From: Pyrenopolyporus hunteri
Taxonomy: Eukaryota; Ascomycota; Sordariomycetes; Xylariales; Hypoxylaceae
Length of the DNA: 64,000 bases
Assembly: GCA_902806595.1 (NCBI GenBank)
Contig: CADCXC010000003.1
Location: forward strand, 992,001-1,056,000
Reading direction: 5' to 3'
The notes under the pieces were generated by a model that saw only the letters and a program-made list of their open reading frames with translations, was not told where the DNA came from and did not search any database. Positions 32,996 through 44,448 of this stretch are shown piece after piece (within the stretch, counting starts at the first letter, position 1; each line of letters begins with the position of its first letter). Made by a program: the position numbers and the translations under genes.

Positions 32996-35900
32996 ATACA
33001 CGGTATCGTCGATACGGAGCTATTCGAGGACTTCTAATACCACTCACAAACTCCCTCGCCTCTACCAACCGCTTATATTCTCGTCGTCGGACTATGAAGA
33101 GACCTGCATTTTCAAGCCGTCGGATGACCTCAACGATCCAGCGCTGGCAGTTCCAGGTGTCGGATATATTGCCCACAGGCCACCGGTATTACGAGGTACT
33201 TGGCGAATGGCGCTCCGACAGGCGGGTGAAGTTACATGTATGGCCTAGTGGTGAGGATCCAGTTCATCCATCGGCTCGTATATCCGCTACGTCGAAAGGG
33301 GAGGTTTCAGGAATAGGGGGTGATGGTATCCTGATTCTCATGCGCGGCGTACGCCGACGAACGATAGAGCGATAGCATCTGCTGGTCCCTAGTATTAAGC
33401 ATAATTCCAATTAGCGTAAGAGTATGTGTTCATGATTAGAACACACGGGGTTATCTTCTGATATCTGATCGATGTTCTAAAGGTGAATGTATGTTTCGAA
33501 AAGAGAAATGCCTCGCTAGTGGTACTATACTGATGATTAACGGAACAGGCAAGATCGAATGTTAAGTGTCCGTAGTCCCGACTCTACGCGCCATAGATAC
33601 CTGCCTAGCAAATACACTTTATTCCCTTGTTAGAATCGCTACCTGCCTCCTTGTATAAACTATAGCCCCCCCTCACCAACGTACGTTCCCTAACCTTAAC
33701 ATGAAAGTGGGCGTATATGTCGACTTCCAAAGGATATCAAATGCATCCTCCGTAACTTTCGGGAAGTCGCCTGCCATATTCAAATACCTTTTTTAAAATG
33801 GTTCCAAGTCGCTGTGACGATGAGGCCGATAGGAGGATCGTACCTGTCATGAGGCCAACCAATATAGCAGGGGAACCAACGAAGTTATTGCACGAATTAT
33901 CTAACTATCTAGGCCGAAGGCCTGAATATGCGTACGTACTGAATGATGATAAATGGGATATACGTCTCATATGTCTACAACAGGACAGTACCACTCGTCC
34001 AATATTGCACTCTTCTATTATCACCGACCGGGCCAGCACAGCTTCCCAACGCTCCTCAGGGGATAGAGCTAAACTTTAAGAGCTCCTTCCAATGGGGATA
34101 GGGGTCTGGATGGCTTATACAGTCACTGAATAGGTAACTTCATATTGGGCGTCAAATCTTACCACCAGGGGCGCTGACTTGTTAATAGGTTTAATGGCCG
34201 CGATGGATGTACATGATTATCTTGTTTCAACTTCACCATGCGGTGCTCATACCACCTTTCCTAGAATTTACATAGGTCTCATCTACGCCTTCTTGGTTTA
34301 TGGCTGGGGGCTTTCTATAACCCCCAAAGATTCATAAGAGCGTTCACTTCCGGGGGTTCGGTATGATTCAATATCGGGATTTCCCATTGAGTTCTACAAA
34401 AAAAATAAGTCGTAATGGCTACTATAACTTGGAAACTAAGCCCAAAGTAACGCTGTCAATACGGTGTTATGGGAATTGTGGCCCTAGCCTTAGTTAGCGG
34501 GATGCTCACTTCACACGAGAGAAGTGGACAGGACGAAGTCCTATCTTAGGCCATAGATGTCAAACTTGTTCGGCTGAAGCTGAATGACGTCAAAATCTCC
34601 GCAACGCCCGATTCAATTGTAGATGTCTATTTAAGTTCGAGTCTTAATGATGTTCGGGCGTAATGGAACGGAACATCGACGGAACCTTGCGGTTGGGGAC
34701 GGGTAGAGTGGGCGACACATGGTCTAATGCTGCTATAATCAAACTTGGAGAAGTGTGGCTCAAGATTCTCGGGAGATCACACCAGATTATCTAGCTCGTT
34801 AGACGTCTTTGGCTACTTGATAATGCCAGGTCTCTAGATAGATGGGATCTATAATTTTTTACAGCGCGCTCTATATCGGGTTTGAGAAGCCGGTCAATCT
34901 TGAAATTACGAAGCTCGACAACATAGATTCGCCATCAGGAGAAGTTGGCTTTCGGAGTTCATCCTTGCGCTGGGCATTCGTAGTTGAAGTTGTCAGAGAG
35001 GATATGATATACCTAGCTTGTGAGGGTTTGGACTTCTGTCACCGCTATCATTGCGAGCGCGATTGGAGACTGGATTGAACGAACCATATTCGAATCAATC
35101 CCTTTATATGCGAATGCTAATATTGCTGTTTCCAGTGAGCAGATTCAATAGCTGCCATGTTCCAAGAGCTTGGAGGGATCACCTGCGGTATATATAGAAT
35201 GAGAACGTCTGATTAGGTTGACATATTCGTCACCATGGAATAGGGGCCACTGAGCATACTTATTATCAAGTCTTATTAAAACACATCGCGCCTTCTTCAT
35301 GAACCGTGTTTGAAATTTGGGTCACCTAAGAACGGAAAAGCTGAGCAGTAATGCGTATCCTACTCATGTATTTGAAAAGAAGTCTGGAGCTGCCTCAGAT
35401 GTGAGTCAAATCCATTGTCTTAAAGTAGAACAACGAGAGTATATACACCAGAACGCACGGAATGATCAATATACTAAAGCTAAACTTGGCGGTATGTGTT
35501 CTTCTGTCTTCGAAAGCCCCTATGAGATTGATTATTCTAGTATTTAGACCTGGAGAATTTAATATTTACGATGGCAGGGGCTGGGTGGGTATCTTTATGG
35601 TCAGGCTTCACCGAGTCATTTTATTTGTTATCCCGGTTCCTACTTTTACTCGAGCTTCACATGACTTTCGCCCGACAAAGAGTCGTATAGATTGGCATTG
35701 TTATCGACGAGTAAGTAGTGATCGTAGACTCAGGGTATATTACCGCGTATATTTGCACGGTGCGCCGCCTCTATGTGATAATACTTCGAGTTGGAGTGCG
35801 CCCAACCATACCGCAACAGAACGAATCGAGTATCTCAACAATGCATCTCTAGGATCATCACCTAATATTTCCATATCGCGTATACTGTACCAAGGATAAG

Positions 35901-38000
35901 GTAACTGTAAGTTAAAACCAAGGACGACAGTGAAAGGGTTGTATATATTCACCAGCATCAAGCAAGGTATCGTCCTCGGCTCGGCTAGGTTTTGTCAGGG
36001 AAATCTTACTCGGCCGATTTGTATACGTCTGATCGCCGGCTCCACTGATTGACGGATTTTAAGCTTGAATTGACCTGACATCCACTGGAACTGGGGCTGT
36101 ATTAGCGCCCGGACCCCCTGAATCGTTCTATTACCCTAACCGGGGGAGGATGGCTAGTATCTGCCCTAGGGACGGCCTTTGAAGTTTTCCCCAGGGATTT
36201 AATATCCGGAATCCTACCCGGTTTCTAGGTAAACAGTTTAGCTAGCTTAACATCCTAGTTTCGCGTAGGAGACGAGAAGAGTTGTATGGCTACTGTATTG
36301 CTACTTGATCGTAGCGTGATTTACCTTTACCTGGGTGGGTATTTGTAATCTTTTAGGGAAAAGACCACCCAGTTTAGCTGGATTAAAGGAGGTTGGTGTT
36401 GATTTTACCTACCATAGTATGGACACACATGCTATAGCTTAATGTTTTTCACAATGTGCGTGCATCTGGGTAGGTAGGTAGTTATGCCATTTTATCTCGA
36501 AAAAGACATCAGTTGAAGAGTTCTGGCTACCGGACTTTGGTTCTATATGAGCGGGCGTGTGGGTCCGTGAATGACTTAAAAACACAATATGCTCCGTTCA
36601 GATAGCAACGCCGGAATTGACTCATCATATGGTTCGTGTTCGTAAGGTGATTACCTAGGTACCTATCCATGTTAGTCTTTGTTTCAAACCCCTCCCTAAG
36701 TGAGATAGACGGCACACTGTAGACTTGCTAAGGTTGTATATGCGATTCTGGTGTGAATCTGACTGGTCCTTTCATATATCGTAGTTTCTCGATTATTGGG
36801 CCATCCTGATGACTTAATAGCTCGACTCCTTCTGTGTCTGCCTGAGTGAGATGTGAAAATCTTGATACGTTTGCTGTAGCTACCTGTGACATTATGGGAT
36901 GTTCCAATTAATGCAGAGATCCAGGTTTCCTGATTACTCGTCGACAGCGTGGTAACCAGAGTCGTACAAGTGTATGGGCACGCAAAGTTTGCACAAACAC
37001 CGTATCACATAAGCCGCCCCCAAGCATGATTAGGGGGTATAGTCTGGTTCTCACCTAATATTATTCACATCAAGGGCCTGGTGGGCTGGTAATTTAGTAT
37101 GGCATTATCACGTTATGGAAACGGATAATCGTATAATGAACTATAACTTGACTGTCGCCTGGGCCGTTAGGATGTCTACTTCCGAGCCGTATCGTCCACA
37201 GGGCAGTCATCTATTTCACATATCATTATTAAGTGGTGTATTATCAAATTGTTATTCTGCTTGACCTGTTCAGCCATATCTCCTTTGATCGGTCTTTATA
37301 TGTCAAGTGCTTAGTTTCATGTTTAGGCTACGGTAGCGAGGAGAAATGGCTCCCATACTATATGTTTATGTAGACTTTTCATGAAGGGATACACTTGAAT
37401 GAAAGGAACGTATATCTTACTATACACTTACTGATCGGGAAACATCACAATATAACTTAGCAAGTATGGTAGTAAGCAAGCACATCAGAATCTAAACCGG
37501 CATGAAGATAGGATATTTTTTTTATGAATATACTCTAATTTAATGGATAGAGTTCCCGAGGATTGAGTGGAGAAGAGCCCCGCAAAATGGAGCCCTGCTG
37601 GTGAATAGGGGGGTAGCGTCTGCTCCAAGGTCCTGATTTGATAACTTAATTAAGAGACGGGCCAATGAAGCTGTACGTGATACTAGATGTGTATAAATGT
37701 TCCGTTAAGATTGAACGCGGACACGCATTCAACATCCAGCTAGGTTGTTTTACTAACCTAAACCCCGGATATACAACCTGGTAGTACTTTCGGTGGCTTA
37801 TCATGTTATTCCACATGAGAGCACAGATTCCCGGAAGGAGGTAATGTAGTATCCCGGAATAGAGGTGATATAGATACCTCTTGAGGTATGATATGCACAT
37901 GTATAATACCTATTATGTGGCTACTCATGCGAGACTATACATGCTTCTCCTCAAGCGAATAACATCACAACCGTTCACCGCTTTTCGCCCGCCCTAATAT
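32996..38000. other. Five-kilobase gene-poor region
   Basis: Only short frames, none with a recognisable domain (for example 33094-33375, 33798-34079, 34842-35078, 35462-35899). Base composition is ordinary, not RIP-like. It may include decayed genes or untranslated RNA. No tRNA or repeat of size was recognised. A TAGGTAGGTAG motif occurs near 36471 and CCTAGGTACC near 36655. Confidence 0.45.
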
Positions 38001-38090
38001 TTATCTAACCCTCTCCCTCTCCCTTCTAACAAGGACCGGAAAGATTAAGCACAACCAACCCAAGTCAGCATATTCTCAAATCTTAGGCCA
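37990..38090 (+). promoter_or_regulatory. CT-rich promoter of the APH-like kinase gene
   Basis: A pyrimidine-rich tract (TCTAACCCTCTCCCTCTCCC, about 38003-38022) and an A/C-rich leader precede the ATG at 38091, a common fungal core promoter arrangement. Confidence 0.4.
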
Positions 38091-39227
38091 ATGGCGTCAG
38101 TTCCTCCTCAAGCGCTGTCCAGCGTAAAAGGCCTCCTCAACTCGAGCGAGCCCCTACCTGTGACGGCACAGGAAATTACGGCAGAATGGTGCACGAGAAT
38201 CCTGGGCCACAAAGTTAAAACTGTGACCATCGCCAAGGAAATTCATTCGACTGCAAGCAAGATTTTCATCGATCTGATCTATGAAGAGGATGTCGATCTC
38301 GCGGATGTGCCGGCTCAGGTCTGCATCAAGGGGGGTTTCAACGCCGCTCTTGTAGCTCTTCATCCTGGTCTGTTGTGGACGTATCGGCGAGAAGCCGAGT
38401 TTTACTATTACCTCAGCCCGATCGTCAAGATGAACTTACCCAAGGTCTGGTATTGTGGTTCCGATACGGTTACCGGTCAGGGTGTTGTAGCCATGTCCAA
38501 CCTAGCTACTGAAGGCTGCCAATTCGGAGAGCCATTGAAGCCTTGGCCGGTCGAAAGAGTCCGCGCTGGCGTCGAGCAGCTCGCCGCGCTGCACTCAGAG
38601 ACATGGGGCGCTAGCGAGGAACGATTTCCCTGGCTCGCTGAAGACAAGAAGTTAGGCGGCAATCCCCTTCAAGGGATGATCACCTCTTTATTCAGTCCAG
38701 CGGCCTGGAACATGCGGTTCAAAGATTCTGCTCCGCCCCCCTTGCCAGAAGGAGTAGCGAACCGCGACCGCATAGAGAGAGCCTTCAAGACAATGTGGGC
38801 CACGGAGAATCCTAAACTCAAGTGCATTGTTCACGGCGACGCGCACATCGGGAATACATTTATCAGGCCTGATGGTCAACCGGGATTCATCGACTGGCAG
38901 GGCTCCTTTGCGGGGGTCAACCTCCACGACGTGGCATATTTTATCATTGGTGTCATGGATATCGAGGAACGTCGAAAGCATGAGGTGGACCTGGTAAAAC
39001 ATTACCTGAAGGCGTTACATGAAGGAGGTGGTCCTAAGTTTGAGAAGGAAGATATATGGGACGATTATCGGAAGCACGCACTGCATGGGCTGGCTTGGTC
39101 ACTTACAGCGCCGGGAATGCAACCAGACGAGTATGTCTTTGCAATGACAAGACGCCATGCCGCGGCTACAGAAGACCACAAGACACTGGAGTTGTTGGAA
39201 TCGCTTCCTCAATATTTAAAAGAGTAG
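38091..39227 (+). CDS. Aminoglycoside-phosphotransferase / ecdysteroid-kinase-like small-molecule kinase
   Basis: Intronless, 378 residues, protein-kinase-like fold. The glycine-poor N-lobe ends with VCIKGGF (Lys80 as the likely ATP-binding lysine) and REAEFYYYLSP (Glu101 as its partner). The catalytic loop is CIVHGDAHIGNTF (Asp250 catalytic, Asn255 metal-binding), and the metal-binding segment is PGFIDWQG (Asp268). HGDxHxxN and IDWQ are the APH/choline-kinase/EcKL hallmarks. The spacing and the DVAYFIIG helix after IDWQ resemble fungal DUF1679/CHK-like members. It presumably phosphorylates a hydroxyl on a small molecule; the substrate cannot be deduced and drug resistance should not be assumed. 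Confidence 0.85.
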   Translation: MASVPPQALSSVKGLLNSSEPLPVTAQEITAEWCTRILGHKVKTVTIAKEIHSTASKIFIDLIYEEDVDLADVPAQVCIKGGFNAALVALHPGLLWTYRREAEFYYYLSPIVKMNLPKVWYCGSDTVTGQGVVAMSNLATEGCQFGEPLKPWPVERVRAGVEQLAALHSETWGASEERFPWLAEDKKLGGNPLQGMITSLFSPAAWNMRFKDSAPPPLPEGVANRDRIERAFKTMWATENPKLKCIVHGDAHIGNTFIRPDGQPGFIDWQGSFAGVNLHDVAYFIIGVMDIEERRKHEVDLVKHYLKALHEGGGPKFEKEDIWDDYRKHALHGLAWSLTAPGMQPDEYVFAMTRRHAAATEDHKTLELLESLPQYLKE

Positions 39228-39840
39228 TCTTGTGGATTATATGAGAATGGGGTGCCACGAACTATTGATGGCACCCACGGAGGGTCCCAATTGCTATAGA
39301 AGATAGGTATTCAAAAGAGTCCGTTAATGAGGTTTCTCGCGGTCTAACCCATGTTATATGTGACATGGGTTGTATCCGTAACTGTCTATCTGCGTAGCTA
39401 ACCAAACCTCTCCTAAAAGGATAGAATACAATGGTCAGTACATCGTATTTTCAGGATCGTATATACGGCTATGGGCTTATGGGCCAAACGTAGGTATGGC
39501 CTCATTACCGTGATATTATACTTAATCGTGGCCGACGAGATGGTCTAATTTTATGAAGAGCGATTTAAGATCTAAAATAGGCATCATCCCCTAAAAGTTT
39601 TTATTCTAAAAAAATTACCCAGAATAATACTGTTGAAAAAAACTATTATATCGACCTACCTAGGTAGGTGTATTTATGCAACATGGGTCTACATATACAA
39701 ATGCGTCAAGAGCATTCTAAGGCCCTTTATACGCCACGAAAACGCGAAAGTACACTAAATAGAACTACATATAATGTGAATGTTATACTCGGGGGTCGCC
39801 CGAACCAAGGGGCTTTACCCTGGTGGGCGTATCTCCTCAT
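39228..39840. other. Intergenic spacer, convergent
   Basis: Separates the 3' ends of the kinase and Pth11-like genes. It is AT-rich around 39540-39660 with a CCTACCTAGGTAGG palindrome at about 39655-39668. No gene seen. Confidence 0.4.
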
Positions 39841-41197
39841 CTATACCACACGTCTACCGTCCCGTTCAGGTGCAAGTATACTCTCTGTGCTCCCGGTTCC
39901 CGTCGCTGCCGGCTTATTCCCGTCATATTCAACACAATAGTCATTGACGACGTAAATGTTGTTTTCGGGATCTTGCTTCTGATCAGCGAAGTCGCCGCCG
40001 CGCTCAACACTCTCCAATTTATAACTCTGGTTCCCTTTGTCACCTCTCCAGGACCGCGGCATGTTACCGCTCTTACTCCCAGAGTAGCCTGCTGGTGTTC
40101 TCGATGTTCCCAAAGTGGTTCCCCAAGAGGAGAAGTGAGTCTGAACAAACGGCTTCATGCGTGATAAGCAGTTGCCCATAATACCGATGTTTAATTCAAA
40201 CGACGATAAGACCGCGGCAGATGCTTGTGTGTATGTGACGTCGGGATTTTGAACAATCGCCCTCACGTAGGCGGTTCGCGCGATTGAGACTATAACAACT
40301 CTGGAATGGTGTCAGCAACCCATCTGGATGATGGGGATTTATACTACTCACGCTGATCCCATGCATATCAGAATACCGACGGCTACCTTCTGCTTCAGGG
40401 GAAGTTGCAGCTTCATTATCATGGGGATAGGAAGCACGACTATAGCCACGTCCGACACAATATTTAGAACGGCCTGCGCGATGGCGATGTTGTTTAAACA
40501 CTGCCCACTGCCGACGGATAAAGGGTTGCATGGACCGGCGAATAGAACTGTAAATACAATCGTATACCCGGTTATGAGAACCCCGAGGATATAGACGCAT
40601 GCGTGGAAGGGTTTGGAAGGATTGAGTCGAATGTAGAGAACTAGCAACGCGAGCTTCGTAAAGGTGGGCGGCCAAATGTATGTGATGGCAAGAAGCAATA
40701 AAACCTATAAGCCCCAATACATATTAGAGAACACGGGAATCTTTTAATACGGTAGTATTTCCGAATTATACGACTTACCTTGTAGTATCCGAGTAATTGC
40801 ATTTGCGTCACATCCCATAAATGTCTACCAAACCCAGCCGGCATGGCTATCATAGGTTTGTTAGCGATGCGTTAAAGGTCACGAAGCTCGGTTTCCGTAC
40901 CTATCACCATCCCAATGAAGAATGCTAGCGATGTTCCCCATGCCGCGAAAACGAAAACTACCAGGTGATTAGCAAGCCGAGTTTCCGCAAAACCACATGC
41001 TATATGGGGTACTTACAGATATCCCAATCTAGTTTCTTGACAATACCTATAGCGGTGTATACCCGAAGAACTAGTAAGATAGTTGCTATAGCGAAGGTCA
41101 CGGAGAATACAATGACGAGCGTATTTTGGAGGGATGTCCAGCTGTAGAAATCTGGGGTTACTCCTTCCGGAGGAGGTAGGATACCGACTTCAGCCAT
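39841..41197 (-). CDS. Rhodopsin-domain (Pth11-like) seven-helix membrane protein
   Basis: Five exons (41197-41017, 40957-40901, 40846-40779, 40704-40352, 40300-39841) encode 372 residues; every junction is in phase. Features follow the fungal rhodopsin domain common in filamentous ascomycetes: helix 1 with LVLRVYTAIGIVKKLDWDI, then FVFAAWGTSLAFFIGMVI, GFGRHLWDVT, TKLALLVLYIRLNPSK, and the Cys-bearing FAGPCNPLS before SDVAIVVLPIPMIMKLQLPLKQK. The ELNIGIMGNCLSRMKPF motif closes the last helix. A 110-residue hydrophilic cytosolic tail follows. There is no CFEM domain. Related proteins such as Pth11 act as surface or GPCR-like sensors; a signalling role is inferred only from family. An in-frame upstream ATG at 41260 is possible. 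Confidence 0.85.
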
Positions 41198-43086
41198 CTT
41201 GTGTTTCTGTGTGTCCTTCGCTCGACATCCACAAAGCTGATAGTGTTGGCGGCCTTTCAACCAACAGGAGGGAAGGCGTCTGGTTTATACGAATTTCAGC
41301 CTTTGCAGAAATAACAGTATAAATTCTGAATGAACGATAAAGTTCTAGATATTATGGACCCCCTCATACATCCTTGGTTCGGGTCGAATTAGACAGCTTT
41401 CCAACGTCCCGAACCACGACAATAACGGCTGTGGATAAGCTACCGGGGTATTGGCACCTGCAGGCCAACCCCTGAAGTAATATTAGACCCCCAGTCCATG
41501 CAGCAGCCTTATTTGCGAAGTTAGTTTAACTAGCGTACATAAAACAAAATACTCAGAGAGGTAGGTTGGCGAGGACTCGTAATTCATCGTATCTGATTTC
41601 AAGTTATATCTATTTGGACGATATATTAAGAGAATATGGAAATATTTGCCTACTACCTTTGTCCAAGTTACTTAAGGTAATTCCTGTTCCCACATGAAGA
41701 TTATTATCGTAGATTTACCAAGACCTATCCATGATCCCCGGGTCAAAGCATATCATGTGTCTCAATGGCACGACTGATCAAACTTGTCACGAAATGTCGC
41801 TCGATCTAAGTTCTCCTGTAACTCCACCCACTAAAGGCGTTGGGGATGGGTGATTTCGCTCTGGTACGTCCACTAGTATGGAGCAAATTCGTCATCCGCA
41901 TGCCCCTTAAAGAAAATCACCCGTATATATACTTACCTTAAAAGCGTGTTTCTCTTCCCAAGGAGCCAGCTCTACGGTGATCACTTGAGGGGAGAGGCTG
42001 GCAGTACATGGGTCAACTAGTGGATCACGGAGCCAAACTCGGTAGATAGGGTTGCCCGCGATGCTGGGCCGTACGGGTACAAGATTTTAACAATTAAAAG
42101 GGAGCAGCGCAAAGTTCCGGGATTTGAGTGGGAGTTACATTAAGGATACAACTACACAGGAACCAAACAAAAGGGCGAGATGGTATGATAAGCTTATTTG
42201 TTTACGGCTAGTAAGTTTTACTCTTGGTAACCCCAGAAGCCCTATTCCCCCGCAAGCGCAAAACCTTGAGATCCATGTAGCGGAGCCGACGCTGCCCTTT
42301 CGCTACCAGCAGAAGCAGTAACGTATAACCAGGAAGAACCCTATCAAAAGGAATGACTACGGCAAGAAATGGCGGAGTAGTGATCGTCGATCGGGGATGT
42401 TTCCGGCTGAAACAACTTGTAATGTGGGACCATCATAGAATTGTTTATCTAAATCGTATGTAGAAAGGCTTTGCCGAGAATGCTTACCTACAAAAGGACC
42501 TGGTAGATTTATATAAAGAACAACCACAATTCAACTAGCTACCTACCTGGGTACCTATTTTGAGCCAGGGTGTAAGTCCTGAGCTGTAGGCTATGCGCGT
42601 CGGTCGAGAGAGCATTGACCCCGGCGTCTGCAGCATCCTAAGAGAGTATAATCAAAAATCTGCCGCCCCCTATATGCGAAGGGGTCACCGGTAAAGGTCC
42701 CTGTGGACGAGGATAAACCGGTATACGATCGGTTCTGCCCGTGAGAATAACCAACCCCTTTTTGCTCAGACATATTCCACTGAGAAAATTTTCGAGACCA
42801 CCAACACCCGTACTCAACTACGTCGAAGTAGAAAGAGGAAAATCTGCTATGACTCTATGAAGGCACACGGTGTATAATCAAGAACGCTATATAGATAGGT
42901 ACTTAGAGTGAAAGACTAAAGAAATGACCCAAAGTACTGCTAAGTTATATCGCTAATAGTCCCATGGATATCCCCTCTATCGGCCCACCGGCTCCTATCC
43001 AATCCAGAGCCCATGTCTAGAACCGCCGTCAGGTCCTACGAATCTGTTAGTGTAATATGGAATATTCAATTTGCAGCATCTTACTC
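41198..43086. other. Intergenic spacer, no gene seen
   Basis: No reading frame with recognisable homology. CTACCTACCTGGGTACC occurs near 42539-42555. Confidence 0.4.
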
Positions 43087-44111
43087 CTATCTTCGTGGAC
43101 AAGGTCTCTTCAGTTCCTGTCCCGAAAGTAAATTTTGAAAGCTGTTTCTTCTTCTTTTTTGAGTGTTGATAACGTTCTGCGAACGATTAGCTGGAGCTGC
43201 CCCTAATAAGGGCAACCCAGGGGTTAATGACCTGCTCCACTGTTCCCTCTCATGTATCGGAAAACGGTCATCCCTCGAGTCTGTCCCATTCGCACAGCTC
43301 GCGCAATTGCTTGTTCTTCTACCGAAGGATCCCACTGGGGCTCAACGAGGTGTATTTGGTTCGCGATCGAGAGATTCAATCTGTTACGACGACGTAAACA
43401 TTCACAAAGAGCAGTTATTGGCCTTGGAGGTGCGTACCCAACAGCGCCAGTCCCTACTGACATAAGGAGGACGTTGGCTCTAGGATCTTCTTTGAAGACT
43501 CTGGGGCGTGCTAATCTTTCCGCAGACGTCACCTTCCCATCTATCTAACAACACAAAATTCTTCTTTGCTCGAACAGCCGGTGGAGGAAATTCAACGTTG
43601 ATGCCCAGAAAGAGAAAATAATACTAATCAATGAGTATTCTAGTACGATATACCGCTTAAATCGAAGACTCACTCACCTCTTTGTGTCCAGCCTGTTTCG
43701 CCGTATGTTCTCGATCACAGCGGAGAGTTTTGTCGAGAAGCCATTAAGTACCATATAACTTGTCGGCTCTTCCACAACATACGATGGCCACGTACCGGCG
43801 TCACTACTCCGTTCGTCACCGTTAGAATCCGCCAACGGGCTGGAGTTAAGGCTGATGTTGGAGTAGTGTAGCGGTCTCCCGCAGTCTGGACAGACATTGT
43901 TATCGTGCGGAAATATAAGGCCGTCTTCGTCAGGGGATGTACACCGCTCGCACCCGCTTCGAGATATACACGCTAAGCCACATGAGCTTAATGTTACTAA
44001 GACTGGAAGTATCGCCAAACGTGTATAGGCTACAACACATATATCCACTCGGTTGTTTTCGCCAGGAACGAGCATGTATTTGCTTTCGCAAGTTCGGATG
44101 AGACTAGTCAA
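43087..44111 (-). pseudogene. SNF2-family helicase remnant (RING-like region and helicase C-terminal half)
   Basis: Reading down the minus strand: 44111-43675 has a Cys-rich RING-like region (CGLACISRSGCERC, then CPDCGRPL) and NGFSTKLSAVIENIRRN. A donor at about 43673 and a TTGATTAG acceptor lead to SIIFSFWASTLNFLHRLFEQ. IDGKVTSAERLARPRVFKED and NVLLMSVGTGAVG then join across an intron of about 65 bp to LNLSIANQIHLVEPQWDPSV and EEQAIARAVRMGQTRGMTV. These are helicase motifs IV-VI of the Rad5/HLTF-like group. There is a premature TAG at 43545-43547 just before IDGKV (CAG to TAG fits a C-to-T change), a one-base shift at RYMRG/TVEQ near 43250, and another at the A-run near 43155 before QLSKFTFG. 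The ATPase N-half is missing. It is a decayed, truncated gene. Confidence 0.8.
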
Positions 44112-44129
44112 ACTTGGGATATTGAGAAA

Positions 44130-44279
44130 GGCGTAAATCTAATGAATTTCAATGTTCTAACCAGTTTTACATCGACCGAAATATCTCGAGACTCTAAGCT
44201 TATACTTATGACCTCTCTTGGGGACAGTACTATTTCAGTCTGGGACATGGATACAAGACGCTTTTTGAGTGAAATAGAG
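44130..44279 (+). pseudogene. WD40-type gene fragment, left of the retrotransposon
   Basis: The plus frame reads TSTEISRDSKLILMTSLGDS then TISVWDMDTRRFLSEIE, a classical WD-repeat blade (SxDG-like start, VWD end). It is followed at 44280 by a GTGAGA donor-like site. The Copia element starts 27 bases further on. The rest of the gene continues beyond 51.4 kb. Too short to name; it is the upstream half of a split gene. Confidence 0.6.
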
Positions 44280-44306
44280 GTGAGATATATGTGCTGGAAT
44301 ATAAGG

Positions 44307-44448
44307 TGCTAAAATATAGGATGGCTAGGTAACTACGCCCCACATTTATAACATATATGTAATATCTATATCTTATTTGATTTTTAACTAATCCTTACCA
44401 TTTAATATAACGAAATATATATTTATAACTTACGTTTATTTCTAATAA
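44307..44448 (+). repeat. Left LTR of the Copia element
   Basis: Starts TGCTAAAATATAGGATGGC and shares AACTACGCCCCA, ATTTGATTTTTAACTA and CCTTACCATTTAATATAA with the right copy. Differences are mostly C/T and G/A transitions. Confidence 0.8.

Noticed and set aside
33094..35899. Small frames downstream of the thioesterase-like gene
   Set aside because: Translations show no domain signature and frames change without plausible introns; treated as gene-poor sequence.
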